A program made the position numbers and the translations under genes. Shown one piece after another: positions 8,681 through 16,971 of a DNA stretch of 39,774 nt; the stretch's first letter is position 1, and every line of letters begins with the position of its first letter. Source of the stretch: an uncultured bacterium (lineage in GTDB: Bacteria; Pseudomonadota; Alphaproteobacteria; Sphingomonadales; Sphingomonadaceae); assembly GCA_903884945.1 (NCBI GenBank), contig CAISGR010000313.1:1-39774 (forward strand), read 5' to 3'. The notes under the pieces were generated by a model. That model made no database searches. It was not told the DNA's origin and saw only the letters and a list, made by a program, of their open reading frames with translations.

Positions 8681-9097
8681 TCAATATCCTCCCTTGATCG
8701 AGCGGTTGCCCTCGGGCGGGCGGCCGCCCGCCACCATCATCGCGGCATAGTCCTCGGGGCTGAGCCCGGTCATCGTGCTCACTGCGCGCTGCGCGCTCCA
8801 GCCGTCGGTGCTGGCGATCTTGACAAGGAAATAGATATTGCCCCCGGTCGCGATCAGCCGGTTGAAATCGCGATCGAGCACGCCCTGACGCTGCTCGGCG
8901 GTCATCGCGAATCGGTCGAGCCAGGCGCCCTCGTCCGCCTTGAACGCGGCGCGGTTCTCCGGCTTCATCAGCGACATGCAGAAGCGGTGGAGCTGATAGG
9001 CCCGGCGCGACGCCGCCGTGGTGAAGATCGTCGTGCCGGGAATATCTTCCAGGTCGGCCGGGTCATAGCCCAGCCTGTCATGTGCGGCGGTGGTCAT
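8681..9097 (-). CDS. ligA-like: LigA-like extradiol dioxygenase small (alpha) subunit
   Basis: The protein has 138 residues from ATG 9095-9097, preceded by CAGGAG at good spacing. Blocks shared with SYK-6 LigA include DIPGTTIFT, FCMSLMKPENRAAFKADE, GGNIYFLVKIASTDG and the C-terminus PPEGNRSIKGGY. LigA caps the active site of LigB in an alpha2beta2 enzyme. Its stop codon abuts the start of the LigB-like gene, so both are surely co-translated. Together they form a separate-subunit protocatechuate 4,5-dioxygenase-type enzyme rather than a fused gallate dioxygenase. Confidence 0.92.
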   Translation of the reverse strand: MTTAAHDRLGYDPADLEDIPGTTIFTTAASRRAYQLHRFCMSLMKPENRAAFKADEGAWLDRFAMTAEQRQGVLDRDFNRLIATGGNIYFLVKIASTDGWSAQRAVSTMTGLSPEDYAAMMVAGGRPPEGNRSIKGGY

Positions 9098-9131
9098 GCC
9101 CTGTGCTCCTGCCATCCGGCCCGGCCCGCCC

Positions 9132-9147
9132 CCCGGACCGGTCCGGG
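9132..9147. repeat. GC-rich perfect palindrome between TonB receptor and ligA-like genes
   Basis: The sequence CCCGGACCGGTCCGGG is a perfect 16-base palindrome in the 79-base gap between two genes of the same operon. In RNA it would fold into a very stable stem. There is no T-run, so it is not a standard terminator. It may stabilise or separate the receptor and dioxygenase messages (inference). Confidence 0.5.
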
Positions 9148-9176
9148 CTGGCGGGGAAGGGCGATCGTCATCCGCC

Positions 9177-11603
9177 TCAGAACTTGTAGCCGAGCGTCGC
9201 GCCGAAGGTCCGCGGCGGCAGCCAGGTCGCCCCGATCAGCCGGCCGGTGGCGAGCGCGAAGGTGCTCGACGGACGGAACACGTCGGTCAGGTTCTTCACC
9301 CAGAGCTGCACGCTGATCTTGCGCGCGTCGAGCTGGTAGGTCAGCGAGGCATCGACCATGGCATAGGCGTTGGCGCTCTCGATATCGCGCTTGAACTCGC
9401 TGAAATAGGTCTTGCCCTTATACGAGACGTCGATCGACGGCGTGATCGATCCGTTCAGCCCCGGCGCCTGGATCTCATAGGCGGCGTGCGTGCTCCACGA
9501 CCAGCGCGGGCTGTTGCGCGTGGGATTGCCGGCAAGCTGGATATTGCCGCCGCCGGGCGCGCCATAGGCCGTGGGATCGGGGTTCGTCACCGCGTTATAC
9601 GGCGTGCCGCCCGCGACGTTCGCCGGGTTGAGCGGATCGAGCGTCAGATAGTCGACATAATGCGCGTCGGTATAGGAGACCGCGCCGGAGAGGGTCAGAC
9701 CGTCGAGCGGGCGGGCGTTGACCTCGAGCTCGAAGCCCTTGGCGCGCGTCTTGGCGGCGTTCTGGAAGATCGTGGTATAGCCGGTCGGCCCGCCCGCGAT
9801 CGTCTTGTTCAGCTGCAGGCCGTTGAGCGTATAAGCATAGCCCGCCAGGTTCACCGTCAGCCAGCGTGCCGGCGATGCCTTGATGCCGATCTCGTGGTTG
9901 GCCACTGTCTCCGGATCGACGATCGTGGTGCTGCCCGCGGCATTCTCGGGCGAGCCCGCCTTGAAGCCTTCCGAATAGGTATAATAGAGCATCAGGTCGC
10001 GGCTCGGCTTCCACTCGATGCCCGCCGTCGGCGTGAAGTCCTTGAAGGTCCGCTCACGGTGCGTGCCGGCCGCGGTGTATTGCAGCACCGGGCCGACGCC
10101 GTTGCGCGTGATGATGATCGACGGGTTCTCCGAATCGACATGCTCGCTCGACCAGCGCCCGCCGAGCTTGATCGTCACGCCGCTCAGCGCGTCGGAAACG
10201 GCGCCCAGCTTGATCTCGGTCTGGCCGAAGATCGCGAAGGTCTCGTCGCCCAGGTTCGAATGGGTGCAGACGCGCTTGGGGGCGATGACGGTGCCGTTCA
10301 CCGTGCCGGGGGAATAGCCGCACAGCGCATAGGCGGTGTTGAGGTCGACGCCCGCCGCCTGCAGCACGGCGATGTTCTGGAACATGCCGTTGCGGTTGCT
10401 CAGGCCGACATTGTCGATCGGGCGCTGCCGCTCGTTGAAATAATAGAGGCCGAGCACGGCGTTCATCAGGTCGGAATTATAGTTGATCTGGAATTCGTTG
10501 CTGAACTGCTTCGAATCGATCCGGCGCTCCTGCACCGTCGTCGCCTGGCCGTTGGTCGGCAGGCTGTCGACTACCGCCGACAGGTCGAGGTCCTGGAACA
10601 GGGAGGTGCGGAAGCGGCGATAATTGGTGATGTTGGTGATGCCGAGCGTGCTGGTCAGCTCGGTGTGGAAGGTGCCGGTGAAGGAATAGGTTTCGGTATC
10701 GGTGCCCGGGCTCGATTCGGTCGCCAGGTCACGCGGGTTGGTAGCGTAGCCGCCCACGCCGAGCGGGGCGAGCCGCGCCACGCCGGGAAACGAGGCGCGC
10801 AGGTAATGGATCGCGCCCGAGGAGTCGCTCTGGCGGAAATATTCGCCGCTCAGCAACAGGCTGGTCTTCGGCGCTATATCGAACATCAGCTGGACGCGGC
10901 CCATGCGGCGGTTGAGATCGTCCACGTCGCGGCCGCTGACCGGGTTCCTGCCATAGCCGTCGCGATTCTCGGTCTTGCCCGCGACGCGGAAGCTGATGCC
11001 GCCGGTGATCGGCCCGCCGATCGCGACCTCGCTCGTGATCGCGTTGTAATTGCCATAGGTCAGCCGGGCATAGCCCTCGAACGTGTCGCTCGGCTTGGCG
11101 GTGATCAGGTTGATCGATCCGCCCACCGCGTTGCGGCCATAGAGCGCGCCCTGCGGCCCGCGCAGCACTTCGACCCGCTCGACGTCGAACAGCGAGGTCA
11201 GCTGCGCCTCGGCGCGCGCGACATAGGCGCCGTCGACATGGAAGGCGACGCCGGTCGAGCTGCCCGTGGTCGAGGTGTTGGCGCCGACGCCGCGGATGAA
11301 GATCTTCGCCTGGTTGAAGTCGCTGCCGAAATTGACCGAGGGGACGATCGTCTGCAGGTCCTGGATGTTGTTGACCTGCGCGCTCTGCAGCCGGTCGGCG
11401 CCGATCGCGCTGACCGCGGCGCTCACGTCCTGCAGCGACTGGCTGCGCTTCTGCGCGGTGACGATGATGTCGCCGCCGGCATAGCCGGAATCGGTCTCCT
11501 GCGCCTCGGGCGTTGCCGGGGTGGCGGGGGCGGTCTGGGCCTGGGCGCCGGTCGCGGCCAGCAGCGCTACGGTGGTCAGCAGCATCGTTTTCATCGTCGT
11601 CAT
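9177..11603 (-). CDS. TonB-dependent outer-membrane receptor
   Basis: This 808-residue receptor starts at ATG 11601-11603, with GGAGAC upstream and two neighbouring ATGs possible. A signal peptide ends at about ATGAQAQ. The plug domain begins DIIVTAQKRSQSLQDV and contains DVERVEVLRGPQGALYGRNAVGGSINLI. A long beta-barrel follows, ending in the expected aromatic residue (GATLGYKF). The type resembles the many sphingomonad receptors near aromatic catabolic genes. Its place between the ThDP decarboxylase and the dioxygenase genes argues for uptake of that pathway's aromatic substrate rather than siderophores. The ligand is unknown. Confidence 0.92.
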   Translation of the reverse strand: MTTMKTMLLTTVALLAATGAQAQTAPATPATPEAQETDSGYAGGDIIVTAQKRSQSLQDVSAAVSAIGADRLQSAQVNNIQDLQTIVPSVNFGSDFNQAKIFIRGVGANTSTTGSSTGVAFHVDGAYVARAEAQLTSLFDVERVEVLRGPQGALYGRNAVGGSINLITAKPSDTFEGYARLTYGNYNAITSEVAIGGPITGGISFRVAGKTENRDGYGRNPVSGRDVDDLNRRMGRVQLMFDIAPKTSLLLSGEYFRQSDSSGAIHYLRASFPGVARLAPLGVGGYATNPRDLATESSPGTDTETYSFTGTFHTELTSTLGITNITNYRRFRTSLFQDLDLSAVVDSLPTNGQATTVQERRIDSKQFSNEFQINYNSDLMNAVLGLYYFNERQRPIDNVGLSNRNGMFQNIAVLQAAGVDLNTAYALCGYSPGTVNGTVIAPKRVCTHSNLGDETFAIFGQTEIKLGAVSDALSGVTIKLGGRWSSEHVDSENPSIIITRNGVGPVLQYTAAGTHRERTFKDFTPTAGIEWKPSRDLMLYYTYSEGFKAGSPENAAGSTTIVDPETVANHEIGIKASPARWLTVNLAGYAYTLNGLQLNKTIAGGPTGYTTIFQNAAKTRAKGFELEVNARPLDGLTLSGAVSYTDAHYVDYLTLDPLNPANVAGGTPYNAVTNPDPTAYGAPGGGNIQLAGNPTRNSPRWSWSTHAAYEIQAPGLNGSITPSIDVSYKGKTYFSEFKRDIESANAYAMVDASLTYQLDARKISVQLWVKNLTDVFRPSSTFALATGRLIGATWLPPRTFGATLGYKF

Positions 11604-11647
11604 CATGTGTCTCCCTGAAAATGCCCGGTCGGTGCCCGGCTTTGTCG

Positions 11648-13252
11648 TCATTGCGGTTGGATCATCACTTCGAGCAGGCGCGGGCCGGCCCCCGAGAACA
11701 GCTGCCGGATCGCGGCATCGAGCAGGGCGGGGTCGCTTACCCGCGCCGCGGGCACGCCCTGGCTCTCGGCGATCGCGACGAAATCGATGCCGGGCAGCTT
11801 GCTGCCCACCACTTCGATTCCGAACAGCGCGCCGAACTGGTCGAGCGCGGCATAGCCGCCATTGTTCACCACCACGAAGCGTACGTCCGCGGCCTGCTGC
11901 GCCGCCGACCACAACCCCTGGATCGAATACATCGCCGATCCGTCGCCGAGCAGGCACAGCACCGGCTCATCGGCGCGCGCCAGTGCCACGCCGACTGCCG
12001 CCGGCAGGCCATGGCCCAGCCCGCCGCTCGCGCAGGTATGGAACTCGTCCCCGGCGCGGATCGGGAAGAAATCGTGCAACGGCCCGCGCGTGCTCGGCGC
12101 TTCCTCGACGATCGCGATGTCGGCCGGCCGCAGCGCCGCGAGCCGCGCCATCAGCAGCGCATCGGTCAGCCGGTCCGCGGCGGGCGCCGGACGCGCGGGG
12201 GCGGTGCCGGTCGGCGGGGCCGTGCGTGGCGCGAGGCGCTCGGCCAGTGCGTCGAGTGCCAGTCGCACGTCGCTGACGATCGCCAGCCCCTGGGGCACGC
12301 GCGAGGAAATGGCAGGATCGTCGCCGATCTGGATGAGGCGCGCGCCCTCGGGCACGAACGGGCCCTTGCCCTCGACATGATAGGTGAAGGCTGGCGCGCC
12401 GAGCACCAGTACACAATCCGCGCCGTCGAGATCGCGCACGATCGCCTCGCGCGACGCGGGCAGGAAGCCGCGAAACAGTGGATGGTCTTCCGGAAACGGA
12501 TTGCGCGCCGCCATCGGGGCGACCCACACGCCTGCCCCGAATTGCTCGGCAAAGGCGGTGAGCGCCGCGCGGGCGCCATTGTTGGCGACACCGGCCCCCG
12601 CGACGATCACCGGCCGCTCGGATTGGCCGAGCAGCACCGCGACCTCGTCGAGCGCAACCGGGTCCGCCACCGTACGGCCGAGGACGCGTGCCGGCACATG
12701 AGGCGGGCAGGGCCGCTCCCAGTCGTCGATCGGGATCGAGACGAACACAGGGCCGCGCGGCGCCTGCATGGCGATATGGAAGGCACGCGCGATCGCCAGC
12801 GGCACGTCCTCTGCGCGGGCCGGCTCCACCGCCCATTTCACGAAGGGGCGCGGCAACTCGGTCGCGCGCTCGGCGAAGAGGAATGGCTCGAGCGGCAGGA
12901 TCGAGCGCGCCTGCTGCCCCGCCGTCACCACCAGGGGCGTGCCGTTGCGATAAGCGGTGAAGAGGTTGCCCATCGCATGGCCAAGCCCGGCCGAACTGTG
13001 GAGGTTGACCAGCGCTGCTCGCCCGGTCGCTTGGGCATAGCCGTCCGCCATGCCCAGCACGACCGACTCCTGCAGGCCGAGTATATAGCGAAAGCGCTCG
13101 GGCATATCGCGGAACATCGGCAGCTCGGTCGATCCGGGGTTGCCGAAGATCGTCGTCATGCCGAGCTCGGCAAGCAGGCGCATCACTGCGTCGCGCACCG
13201 TCGGCCCCTCAGGTCGGGCCAGCGGCTCGACATGAAGCGCATGTGCGCTCAT
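11648..13252 (-). CDS. Benzoylformate-decarboxylase-type ThDP-dependent decarboxylase
   Basis: This 534-residue enzyme strongly resembles benzoylformate decarboxylase (MdlC). Residues matching that enzyme's active site are present: Ser41 (GNPGSTELP), Glu62 (LQESVV), His85 (NLHSSAG) and His292 (FTYHVE). The ThDP/Mg motif runs from GDGSA (436-440) to NN (463-464). It would decarboxylate an aryl 2-oxo acid to the aldehyde. The ribosome-binding site GGAG precedes the ATG. The gene lies 44 bases upstream of the TonB receptor, in one operon with the LigAB-like dioxygenase. A natural substrate could be a hydroxylated or methoxylated aryl-glyoxylate, or a 2-oxo ring-cleavage product; neither can be settled from sequence. 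Confidence 0.88.
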   Translation of the reverse strand: MSAHALHVEPLARPEGPTVRDAVMRLLAELGMTTIFGNPGSTELPMFRDMPERFRYILGLQESVVLGMADGYAQATGRAALVNLHSSAGLGHAMGNLFTAYRNGTPLVVTAGQQARSILPLEPFLFAERATELPRPFVKWAVEPARAEDVPLAIARAFHIAMQAPRGPVFVSIPIDDWERPCPPHVPARVLGRTVADPVALDEVAVLLGQSERPVIVAGAGVANNGARAALTAFAEQFGAGVWVAPMAARNPFPEDHPLFRGFLPASREAIVRDLDGADCVLVLGAPAFTYHVEGKGPFVPEGARLIQIGDDPAISSRVPQGLAIVSDVRLALDALAERLAPRTAPPTGTAPARPAPAADRLTDALLMARLAALRPADIAIVEEAPSTRGPLHDFFPIRAGDEFHTCASGGLGHGLPAAVGVALARADEPVLCLLGDGSAMYSIQGLWSAAQQAADVRFVVVNNGGYAALDQFGALFGIEVVGSKLPGIDFVAIAESQGVPAARVSDPALLDAAIRQLFSGAGPRLLEVMIQPQ

Positions 13253-13285
13253 CGAATGCTCCGCCGACAGGCCATTCCGCTCTCC

Positions 13286-13320
13286 AATTCAAATACGCGA
13301 AAGTTTCGCTTATCTGAATT
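13286..13320. promoter_or_regulatory. 35-bp dyad upstream of the ThDP decarboxylase gene
   Basis: Left arm 13286-13302 (AATTCAAATACGCGAAA) and right arm 13304-13320 are inverted repeats matching at 15 of 17 positions about the single centre base 13303. It sits 34 bases above the decarboxylase start and 65 bases below the stop of the MetE-like gene. This is a typical operator geometry for a dimeric or tetrameric regulator such as the IclR protein encoded in the same operon (inference). Confidence 0.6.
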
Positions 13321-13385
13321 CATCTAGCGAAGAGCGTCGTCGATTACAAGACCCCGTCCAGCTGGACTGCGGCGGGAAAAGCCTT

Positions 13386-14513
13386 TCAGCCGAGCCGGCT
13401 AGCGGCGATATCGGCGCCTTCGCGCAGCGCGCGCAGCTTCTTCCATGTAACGGTCGGATCGATCTTCCCATAGCCTGCGAAGGTGCCGAAGCCACAGTCC
13501 GTGCTGGCGATGACCCGGTCGGCCCCGACGATCCCCGCGAAGCGTTCGATCCGTTGCGCGATCAGCTCGGGATGCTCCACATAGTTGGAGCAGGTATCGA
13601 TCAGTCCCGGCGCGAGCACTTTGTCGTCGGGCAGCTTCGCATCGCGCCAGATCTTCCACTCATGCTCGTGTCGCGGATTGGCCGCTTCGAACAGGATGGT
13701 CGCGGGCCGAGCCCGCAGCACGATATCGATGATCCGCTCGAGCGGAATATCATGGTCATGCGGACCTTCATAATTGCCCCAGCAGATATGCATCCGCATC
13801 CGGTCAGGCGCGATCCCCGCAGTGGCGGCATTCAGCGCCTCGACATTGGCCTCGATCGTCCTGAGGAATTCGGGCTCGTCCATGTCCTGATAGCCGGTAT
13901 GCCGCGACATGGCGAGATCAGGGCAATCGAGCTGCAGTTCGAATCCGGCTGCGGCAATCGCCTCATATTCCGGCCGCATTGCCTCGACCAGGTCAGCCAG
14001 ATAGGCCTCATGGGTCGGGTAATATTCATTGGCCTGAAAGGCCGTGATCAGGCCGGGGGACGCTGCGTTCAGGAATGCCCGCGTCCCTTCGCCATGCCGG
14101 TCCAGCGCAGTGCGGAAACGGCGGATGTCGTCGTGCAGCGGCTGCAGGTTCACCAGCTTCACCGGGGCGATGCACGATGCCCGGGTAAATTCCTGCGCGC
14201 CCATGATCGCCGCCAGTTTCGTCCGCAATTCGGGGAGCGGCGCGAGATCGAGCGCTGGCTTGCGTGGGCTGTTCCCGCCGAAGCCTTCGAGCCGCTCGAT
14301 GATATAGGTCGAATAGCCTACCTTCCCGAGCTCACCGTCGCTGACGACGGTGACACCGGCCGCGACCTGCGCCGCCACTGCCGCGTCGACGGCCGCCTGC
14401 ACTACGGTGTCGAACGCCTCGGGATCATAGGGCTGGCCGGCATCGCGGGCGAGCAGGAGGGGGGTCAGTTCGGGGCCGCGCGGAAGGCTGCCGACATGGC
14501 TGGTTGCGATCAT
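13386..14513 (-). CDS. MetE C-terminal-domain-like zinc methyltransferase
   Basis: This 375-residue protein is built like the catalytic half of cobalamin-independent methionine synthase (COG0620), the family that also includes epoxyalkane:CoM transferase. The N-terminus ATSHVGSLPRGPEL and the segment VSDGELGK are typical. The zinc ligands can be assigned by motif: His242 and Cys244 (MHICWGNYEG), Glu276 (LFEAANPR) and Cys340 (STDCGFGTF). The start at ATG 14511-14513 has GGAGAG upstream. Being short and in an aromatic catabolic operon, it is unlikely to be a biosynthetic methionine synthase. A role in thiol alkylation or methyl-group removal from an aromatic substrate is conceivable but unproven. 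Confidence 0.82.
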   Translation of the reverse strand: MIATSHVGSLPRGPELTPLLLARDAGQPYDPEAFDTVVQAAVDAAVAAQVAAGVTVVSDGELGKVGYSTYIIERLEGFGGNSPRKPALDLAPLPELRTKLAAIMGAQEFTRASCIAPVKLVNLQPLHDDIRRFRTALDRHGEGTRAFLNAASPGLITAFQANEYYPTHEAYLADLVEAMRPEYEAIAAAGFELQLDCPDLAMSRHTGYQDMDEPEFLRTIEANVEALNAATAGIAPDRMRMHICWGNYEGPHDHDIPLERIIDIVLRARPATILFEAANPRHEHEWKIWRDAKLPDDKVLAPGLIDTCSNYVEHPELIAQRIERFAGIVGADRVIASTDCGFGTFAGYGKIDPTVTWKKLRALREGADIAASRLG

Positions 14514-14528
14514 GGTCGGCTCTCCAAT

Positions 14529-14542
14529 TTCATATATATGAA
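14529..14542. promoter_or_regulatory. 14-bp palindrome in divergent MetE-like/SDR promoter region
   Basis: TTCATATATATGAA is a perfect palindrome 15 bases above the MetE-like start, in the 201-base gap to the divergent SDR gene. Its half-site TTCATATA resembles the outer half-sites TTCAAATA/TTCAGATA of the dyad at 13286-13320. The same sequence CTCTCCAATT flanks both on the plus strand, partly because it holds the complement of a ribosome-binding site. One regulator for both sites is inference. Confidence 0.5.
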
Positions 14543-14714
14543 TCGTTCGTCGATGAGATGTATTCGGCGCCGGAGACGATTGCAAGCACGGGCCGCTGAC
14601 GGTGGATACCACCGGTCTGACGAGAAAGATTCGTCGCGACGGACAAGCTTATATGCCCTTCTGATCAAGCCGGGCCGCACGCGTGGTCTAAGGGCAAAAT
14701 ATGGAGCGCAGGTA

Positions 14715-15449
14715 ATGACGAGGCCGGTCTTTCTGATTGCTGGCGGCAGCAGGGGTATCGGCGCGGCAATCGCGGTCGACGCCGCGCGCCAGGGCTATAC
14801 AGTCGTGCTGAGCTATGCCGGCGCCGCCGGGCCGGCCGCGGAGGTGGTGGCGCGTATCCGCGAAGCGGGCGGCGAGGCGGCCGCCGTGCAGGCCGATACC
14901 GGCACGCTCGACGGCGTCGCCGCGCTCTTCGCCGAAGCTGATCGCCATGGCCGGCTCGCGGCACTGGTGTACAACAGCGGCATCACCGGCGCCTCCTGCA
15001 CGCTCGCCGAAGTGGATCCGGTCACGATCGCGCGCGTGGTGGAAGTCAACCTTATCGGCGCCATATGGTGCGCTCGCGAGGCCGGCGCGCGGATGTCGAC
15101 CGCGCGCGGTGGCTCGGGCGGCGCAATCGTCTTCATCTCGTCGCGTGCATCCCTGCTCGGCTCGCCGGGCCTTCATGTCTGGTATGCTGCCTCCAAGGGT
15201 GGGCTCGACAGCCTCACTCTCGGACTGGCGCGCGAACTCGGCGCCGAGGGAATCCGCGTCAACGCGGTTTCTCCCGGGCCGATCGGGACCGATATGCTCG
15301 AACCCGAGCGCGCCGCGGCCGCAGCGAAACTTTCCCCAATGGGGCGGGTTGGCCGTCCGGACGAAGTGGCCGCGGCCGTGCTGTTCCTCGTCTCCGACGC
15401 GGCTTCCTACATCACCGGCGCCAACCTGGCTGTCAGCGGCGGACGATGA
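14715..15449 (+). CDS. Short-chain dehydrogenase/reductase (SDR)
   Basis: This 244-residue classical SDR starts at ATG 14715. The nucleotide-binding loop is GGSRGIG (10-16), Ser142/143 are in FISSRAS, and the catalytic pair is Tyr157 and Lys161 (WYAASKGG). The C-terminus SYITGANLAVSGG is typical of FabG-like enzymes. The usual NNAG motif reads YNSG (86-89), a mild variation. The family oxidises secondary alcohols or reduces ketones with NAD(P). It is the first gene of a plus-strand run with an NTF2-like protein, cupin, aldolase and BKACE, and probably acts on a hydroxyl or keto intermediate of that pathway. Confidence 0.9.
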   Translation: MTRPVFLIAGGSRGIGAAIAVDAARQGYTVVLSYAGAAGPAAEVVARIREAGGEAAAVQADTGTLDGVAALFAEADRHGRLAALVYNSGITGASCTLAEVDPVTIARVVEVNLIGAIWCAREAGARMSTARGGSGGAIVFISSRASLLGSPGLHVWYAASKGGLDSLTLGLARELGAEGIRVNAVSPGPIGTDMLEPERAAAAAKLSPMGRVGRPDEVAAAVLFLVSDAASYITGANLAVSGGR

Positions 15450-15481
15450 TCCCGATTCTCACCTAGCGGAAAATCCCGACC

Positions 15482-15928
15482 ATGATCGACGAACAGCTTG
15501 CCGCCCTGAACATCACCCTGTCGTTGCAACTCGCCGATTACTGGCATGAGATCGACACCAATTCCGGCCGGAATGCCGGCAGCTATTATACCGAGGACGC
15601 AGTCTTCCAGGGGCAATATGCTTCCTATGAAGGACGGGCGAAGATCCAGGAATTCTACTCCTGGCGAGAACAGCAGGGTCCGCGACTCTCGGTGCACAGC
15701 TTCACCAATTTCCGCGCCTGGCTGACGGGCGACGGCGTGGCCGAATCGACCTGCTTCCTGATGCTCTATGCCGCCAATGGCGAGCGAATCCTGCCGACGC
15801 ACGCGCCGATCACCATTTCGCTCGCGACCGACCGATACCGGCTGGTCGAGGGACGATGGCTCTGCACATTCAGGCGCTTCGAACACTGGTTCGAAGGCGG
15901 CACACCGATCACGAATCCCAAGCTCTGA
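15482..15928 (+). CDS. NTF2-like (SnoaL-type) protein
   Basis: The protein has 148 residues. The pattern NITLSLQLADYWHEIDTNSG, SYYTEDAVFQGQYASYEGR, then VHSFTNFRAWL and WLCTFRRFEHWFEGG is that of SnoaL/NTF2-fold proteins. Possible polar pocket residues include the Trp-His pair (YWHEID) and the Tyr-Tyr-Thr-Glu-Asp segment. It lies 32 bases after the SDR gene and before the cupin gene. Members of this fold act as isomerases, dehydratases or accessory subunits; the role here is unknown. It differs clearly from the NTF2-like proteins at 7431 and 25794. Confidence 0.78.
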   Translation: MIDEQLAALNITLSLQLADYWHEIDTNSGRNAGSYYTEDAVFQGQYASYEGRAKIQEFYSWREQQGPRLSVHSFTNFRAWLTGDGVAESTCFLMLYAANGERILPTHAPITISLATDRYRLVEGRWLCTFRRFEHWFEGGTPITNPKL

Positions 15929-16047
15929 GCGCGCGCCCCGACGCGAGGACGGGGTGGATCAAGGCTCTCTGCCGCTTGGGTCAAGCGGGTCGGCGGGTAG
16001 CCGGATAGGGACGGTTTTCGATCGATTCCAGATGAGCCCCCACCGCC

Positions 16048-16971
16048 ATGTCCGACCAGAACGCGATGTACGCCGATGCCGATCCCCGCTCGCGGCTGAC
16101 CGCCGCCAGTCCGGCAGTGAGCCAGGCATCGCGCGGATTCGGCGCTTCTCATTATGCGCTCTTCGGAGCGATTCCGCCACAAATCGAGGATGAGAACGGA
16201 CGTACGTGGCTGGCGCGAGGGCAGAATTTCATCATCGCCTACACGCTCGCGGCACCGGGCGGGACCTTTGTGCGGCAGGGACAGGTCGATGAATATGTGT
16301 TGCTGATCGAGCGACGCGAGCCCCTGGCGGTGGTCCGGGCCAATGGCGCTGAAGAGCGAGTGTCCGGCGCGCATATCGCGATGATCCCCCCCGGGGACAG
16401 CGAGATCTTGCTTCCTGAAGGCGGTGAGTTCGTGCGACTGTTCACCACCGCATCGGCGGACCTGAGCGCGCTGTGCGTGAACGCGGCAGGATATGCCGAA
16501 CCCCAGCCGCACATCCCTCCGCTGGTGCGCTGGCCCGACCCACCCGACGGTTTTCGTATCCGCAGCTACAGCCTCGACGTGCCCGCGCAGGAAGGTCGCT
16601 TCGGCCGCCTCTGGCGTTGCACGACCCTGATGGTCAATGTGTTCGAACCGGCCGGTCCGCGCGATCCGGCGAAGCTCTCGCCGCATCACCACGATGATTT
16701 CGAACAATGCTCGCTCGCAATGGGCGGCGCCTTCACCCACCATCTGCGCTGGCCCTGGACCGCGAACCTCGCGGATTGGCGCGACGACGAGCATGTGCTG
16801 TGCCCGGCACCGTCAATCGTCGTCATCCCGCCGCGCTCGATCCACACTTCCGCCTCGATGGAGCCGGAGGATAACCTGCTGGTCGATATCTTCAGCCCGC
16901 CGCGGCGCGATTTCTCCGATATGCCGGGATGGGTGCTCAACGCGGATGACTATCCAATGCCAGCAGTATGA
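16048..16971 (+). CDS. Bicupin-like protein
   Basis: The protein has 307 residues and looks like a two-domain cupin. The first domain (about 55-150) includes GGTFVRQGQVDEYVLLIER and AMIPPGDSEI. The second (about 190-290) has the metal-binding-type block LSPHHHDDFEQCSLAMGGAF and, later, VIPPRSIHTSASM, giving a plausible His/His/Glu/His site. Cupins of this type can be dioxygenases, isomerases or hydrolases. The C-terminus reads FSDMPGWVLNADDYP. Its stop overlaps the aldolase gene by four bases, so the two proteins probably act in sequence. The exact reaction cannot be inferred. Confidence 0.75.
   Translation: MSDQNAMYADADPRSRLTAASPAVSQASRGFGASHYALFGAIPPQIEDENGRTWLARGQNFIIAYTLAAPGGTFVRQGQVDEYVLLIERREPLAVVRANGAEERVSGAHIAMIPPGDSEILLPEGGEFVRLFTTASADLSALCVNAAGYAEPQPHIPPLVRWPDPPDGFRIRSYSLDVPAQEGRFGRLWRCTTLMVNVFEPAGPRDPAKLSPHHHDDFEQCSLAMGGAFTHHLRWPWTANLADWRDDEHVLCPAPSIVVIPPRSIHTSASMEPEDNLLVDIFSPPRRDFSDMPGWVLNADDYPMPAV

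Noticed and set aside
9090..11618. 842-codon open frame on the plus strand antisense to the TonB receptor
   Set aside because: It is Arg/Ala/Gly-rich with no domain pattern, while the opposite strand encodes a complete receptor with plug and barrel motifs. Long antisense frames are expected in such GC-rich DNA.
11513..13327. 604-codon open frame antisense to the ThDP decarboxylase
   Set aside because: It has no recognisable motif and is Arg/His-rich. The opposite strand has an intact ThDP active site.
13386..14513. Call as biosynthetic methionine synthase MetE
   Set aside because: The protein is only 375 residues, lacks the N-terminal half of MetE and lies in an aromatic catabolic setting.
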